In this document: piece after piece, positions 62,168 to 64,000 of the stretch
How the letters are laid out: the number at the start of each line of letters is the position of its first letter
How positions within the stretch are numbered: the first letter of the stretch is position 1
Source: Clostridiaceae bacterium
GTDB lineage: Bacteria; Bacillota; Clostridia; Peptostreptococcales; Natronincolaceae
DNA length: 64,000 bases
Assembly (NCBI GenBank): GCA_020832135.1
Contig: JAFIFG010000111.1
Coordinates: 124,001-188,000 of the forward strand
Direction of reading: 5' to 3'
Notes under the pieces: generated by a model
Database searches by the model: none
What the model was told of the DNA's origin: nothing
Seen by the model: the letters and a program-made list of their open reading frames with translations, nothing else
Made by a program: the position numbers and the translations under genes

Positions 62168-62362
62168 CTATCTAAAAACCTCCCAAAAGCTACAAGAAGC
62201 CCCATGATTCATATCTACCATCCTAAAGCTCCCTATGGGACCATTACATCGCCCCTTTTCATCCTTTGCAGTAAAAAAAATAGCTGAAAAATCCATTTCC
62301 CTCCTACCACTCCAATATCGACAGGTGGCACAAACTCTTTGTTGATTACTCCATGTACTCAT
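62168..62362 (-). CDS. Small four-cysteine protein
   Basis: A 64-residue protein with CATCRYWSGRR (about 11-21), GRCNGP (about 37-42) and GASCSFWEVF (about 54-63). Four conserved-looking cysteines suggest a bound zinc ion or iron-sulfur cluster. Similar mini-proteins of the CxxCxYW...C...C..W type occur in many anaerobes without known function. GGAGGAAGG precedes the ATG at 62362. It follows the AAA ATPase gene by 26 nt and is probably in its operon. Confidence 0.7.
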   Translation of the reverse strand: MSTWSNQQRVCATCRYWSGRREMDFSAIFFTAKDEKGRCNGPIGSFRMVDMNHGASCSFWEVFR

Positions 62363-62387
62363 AGTCCTTCCTCCATTCATTTATTTA

Positions 62388-64000
62388 CTAACAACTAAAA
62401 CCTATTACCTTTGCTCTCCTTTTTACCATTAAACCCTTCAGATTAGTATCATTATGTAGTTGCTGAATATCATCATAGGTAATCATGGTTAAATCCTTTT
62501 CTTCTACTGTTTCTTTTTCCTGTAGTCTTCGAGCTTGAAGCATCTTCACCCTCTCAAAGCATTTTCTTACAAGTCGGCCGTTTGAAAAGTTTTTACCTCT
62601 ATTTTCATAAATCCTTCCAAATAAATTTTTAACTTCTAGCTCCGCCTCTTCATTTAATGTATATTGTTGATCTAAGCAAAACTTTTCAAAAATCCTCACC
62701 ATGTCATTAGGTTTATAGTCGGGAAAATGGATAGAAAACTGAATTCTGTCCCTTAGACCTGGGTTCTTATTAATCAAACTTTCCATTTCTTCAGGATATC
62801 CTGCCAATATTACAGCTAGCTTCTCTCTATCATCCTCCATCCTCTTCACCAATGTGGCCAAGGCCTCGGAACCAAAATCCTTTCTAGATGCTGAGTCCAA
62901 ACTGTAGGCTTCATCAACGAAAAGTACTCCACCATGTGCCTGCTTTATCTTTTGAGCTGTCTTTATAGCCGTCTGTCCTATATACTCTGCCACTAGATCT
63001 TCTCGACCTACCTCTACAAAATTACCTTCTTCTAAAATACCAATTTGTCTTAATATCCTTCCTATAATCCTTGCTACTGTTGTTTTTCCCGTGCCTGGAT
63101 TTCCAGTGAACTCCATATGCAAACATATATTTTCTACTTTCATACCTAAGTCCTTCCTCTTCTTTTGTACCTGTAGGTAGCTTATGATATCTTGAATTTT
63201 TTGTTTTACTTCATTCAATCCTATCATCTCTTGTAGTTCTAATAGAGGATCCTTTTCTTGTTCTAAATTTTTCTCTTCCTCTTTCTTCTGGCTTAAAATT
63301 TCTAGAATCGGATGTTCCCCTATAAAGTCATCACCCAGCAATTCATACTGTTGATGAGAAGTTTCTGTTCCACCATTGCAATTTTTATTTACAATAGCTT
63401 CCTCTACTATTTTTCTTACGGTGTGTATGTTTTCATATTCTAGGTTCTTCTTTTCTTTTAAAAGCTTTTCTAAGAAGGTTAATTCTGCCCTATCCTTTAT
63501 TAAATATCCCTCCTGTTTTGCTATTTGTTTAGCAATAGAAAAAAGCTCTTTGTTGTTATAGTCAGGTATATCAATATAGAATTTTATATGTCTATGAAGA
63601 TGGCTTCTGCTTAGTAATTTTTCTATGTTTTCTTTATCTCCTGACATAATAAAAATAAATTTTTCTCTATAGGTTAAAAGACAGTTCAATAGACTTTGCA
63701 ATGGCATATTATCACTATTTCTAATATTAAAATGCTCTACCAATTTTTCTAATCCTTTAATATATATAACACCCTTATCTTGTTTTTTCAGTAAAGCCTC
63801 TAAGCCTCTCCATTGCTGCAAAACTTCTTTTTCTATAGTAATAAATTCATCTTGTTTAAAAATTCCTTTATCACATAAGATTTTAAATATTGTTTTAGCA
63901 ATAGTAAATTTCCCTGTTCCCCTATCACTAGTAATTAGAGTATTAAGTAAGTACATCGGTAAATGCTCTTCTTTTAAGTCACTTTTCTTTTGTAATAAAT
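62388..64000 (-). CDS. SpoVK/CbbX-like AAA+ ATPase (partial, 5' end outside window)
   Basis: The frame stays open to the window edge (upstream codons read ...LLQKKSDLKEEHLP), so this is the C-terminal 537 residues of a longer protein. Two AAA+ modules are present. The first has a weak P-loop (TSDRGTGKFT), a degenerate Walker B region (GVIYIKGLEKL) and may be inactive. The second is a CbxX/CfqX domain with FTGNPGTGKTTVARIIG (Walker A), GGVLFVDEAYSLD (Walker B) and GLRDRIQFSIHFPDY (arginine finger region). Relatives include SpoVK and Rubisco activase CbbX; here the client is unknown. Confidence 0.85.
   Translation of the reverse strand, partial: LLQKKSDLKEEHLPMYLLNTLITSDRGTGKFTIAKTIFKILCDKGIFKQDEFITIEKEVLQQWRGLEALLKKQDKGVIYIKGLEKLVEHFNIRNSDNMPLQSLLNCLLTYREKFIFIMSGDKENIEKLLSRSHLHRHIKFYIDIPDYNNKELFSIAKQIAKQEGYLIKDRAELTFLEKLLKEKKNLEYENIHTVRKIVEEAIVNKNCNGGTETSHQQYELLGDDFIGEHPILEILSQKKEEEKNLEQEKDPLLELQEMIGLNEVKQKIQDIISYLQVQKKRKDLGMKVENICLHMEFTGNPGTGKTTVARIIGRILRQIGILEEGNFVEVGREDLVAEYIGQTAIKTAQKIKQAHGGVLFVDEAYSLDSASRKDFGSEALATLVKRMEDDREKLAVILAGYPEEMESLINKNPGLRDRIQFSIHFPDYKPNDMVRIFEKFCLDQQYTLNEEAELEVKNLFGRIYENRGKNFSNGRLVRKCFERVKMLQARRLQEKETVEEKDLTMITYDDIQQLHNDTNLKGLMVKRRAKVIGFSC

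Overview
The window comes from a low-GC (roughly one third G+C by eye), endospore-forming, strictly anaerobic member of the Clostridia, most like the Alkaliphilus/Natronincola group. This rests on a clostridial Rnf ferredoxin:NAD oxidoreductase operon, a pyruvate formate-lyase operon, the spoIIA-sigF and spoVA sporulation operons and yunB. Most genes lie on the minus strand in long, tightly packed operons with strong GGAGG-type ribosome binding sites. GTG and TTG starts are common.

Layout. 1-8.3 kb (minus): cell shape and division (Gx transporter, DUF4321, maf, radC, mreB-mreC-mreD-mrdA, then minC and the first codons of minD). 8.4-13.6 kb (minus): rnfCDGEAB, with its own promoter and terminator. 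13.8-17.3 kb (minus): a conserved but poorly understood signalling set (SPOR protein, two DRTGG proteins, two GHKL ATPase-domain proteins, a PHP protein). 17.4-27 kb: housekeeping (lytic transglycosylase, NlpC/P60 hydrolase, yebC, nadE, cysK, a two-gene TauE/SafE exporter, CoA-binding protein, YigZ, Nudix-fold protein, hflX, yunB). 27.3-29.9 kb: a class A penicillin-binding protein. 29.9-35.7 kb: spoVA and spoIIAA-spoIIAB-sigF. 36-39 kb: pflB-pflA. 39.3-46.9 kb: mogA, moaC, thiI with its cysteine desulfurase, a LUD protein, asparaginase and a UvrD-type helicase. 46.9-54.7 kb: an SLH protein, ten tRNA genes with CCA encoded in all, an N-formylglutamate amidohydrolase-like protein, an HD protein, a HAD phosphatase, and a small set made of a lipoprotein metallo-beta-lactamase, YwbE and DUF3006.

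At 54.8 kb there is a 46-nt 3' fragment of tRNA-Arg(ACG), the usual scar of a tRNA-targeting integrative element. Beside it are three GTTAGAA repeats spaced exactly 11 bp apart. From there to the right edge the genes look accessory: WG-repeat lipoprotein, GYF_2 membrane protein, a frameshifted DNA-glycosylase-like pseudogene, a WYL regulator, a TPR-like protein, a macrodomain, an unknown protein, a four-cysteine mini-protein and a SpoVK/CbbX-like AAA ATPase cut by the window end.

Most interesting signals. (1) Near-identical 16-bp palindromes sit over the -35 regions of both the rnf and the pfl promoters, suggesting one regulator joins ion-pumping redox metabolism to formate fermentation. (2) Upstream of asparaginase there is a complete promoter - three-hairpin RNA - intrinsic terminator unit of about 115 nt, followed by a second promoter and an unannotated 31-codon ORF that overlaps the asparaginase start by 4 nt. 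(3) The tRNA-Arg fragment with helically phased repeats marks a probable island edge.
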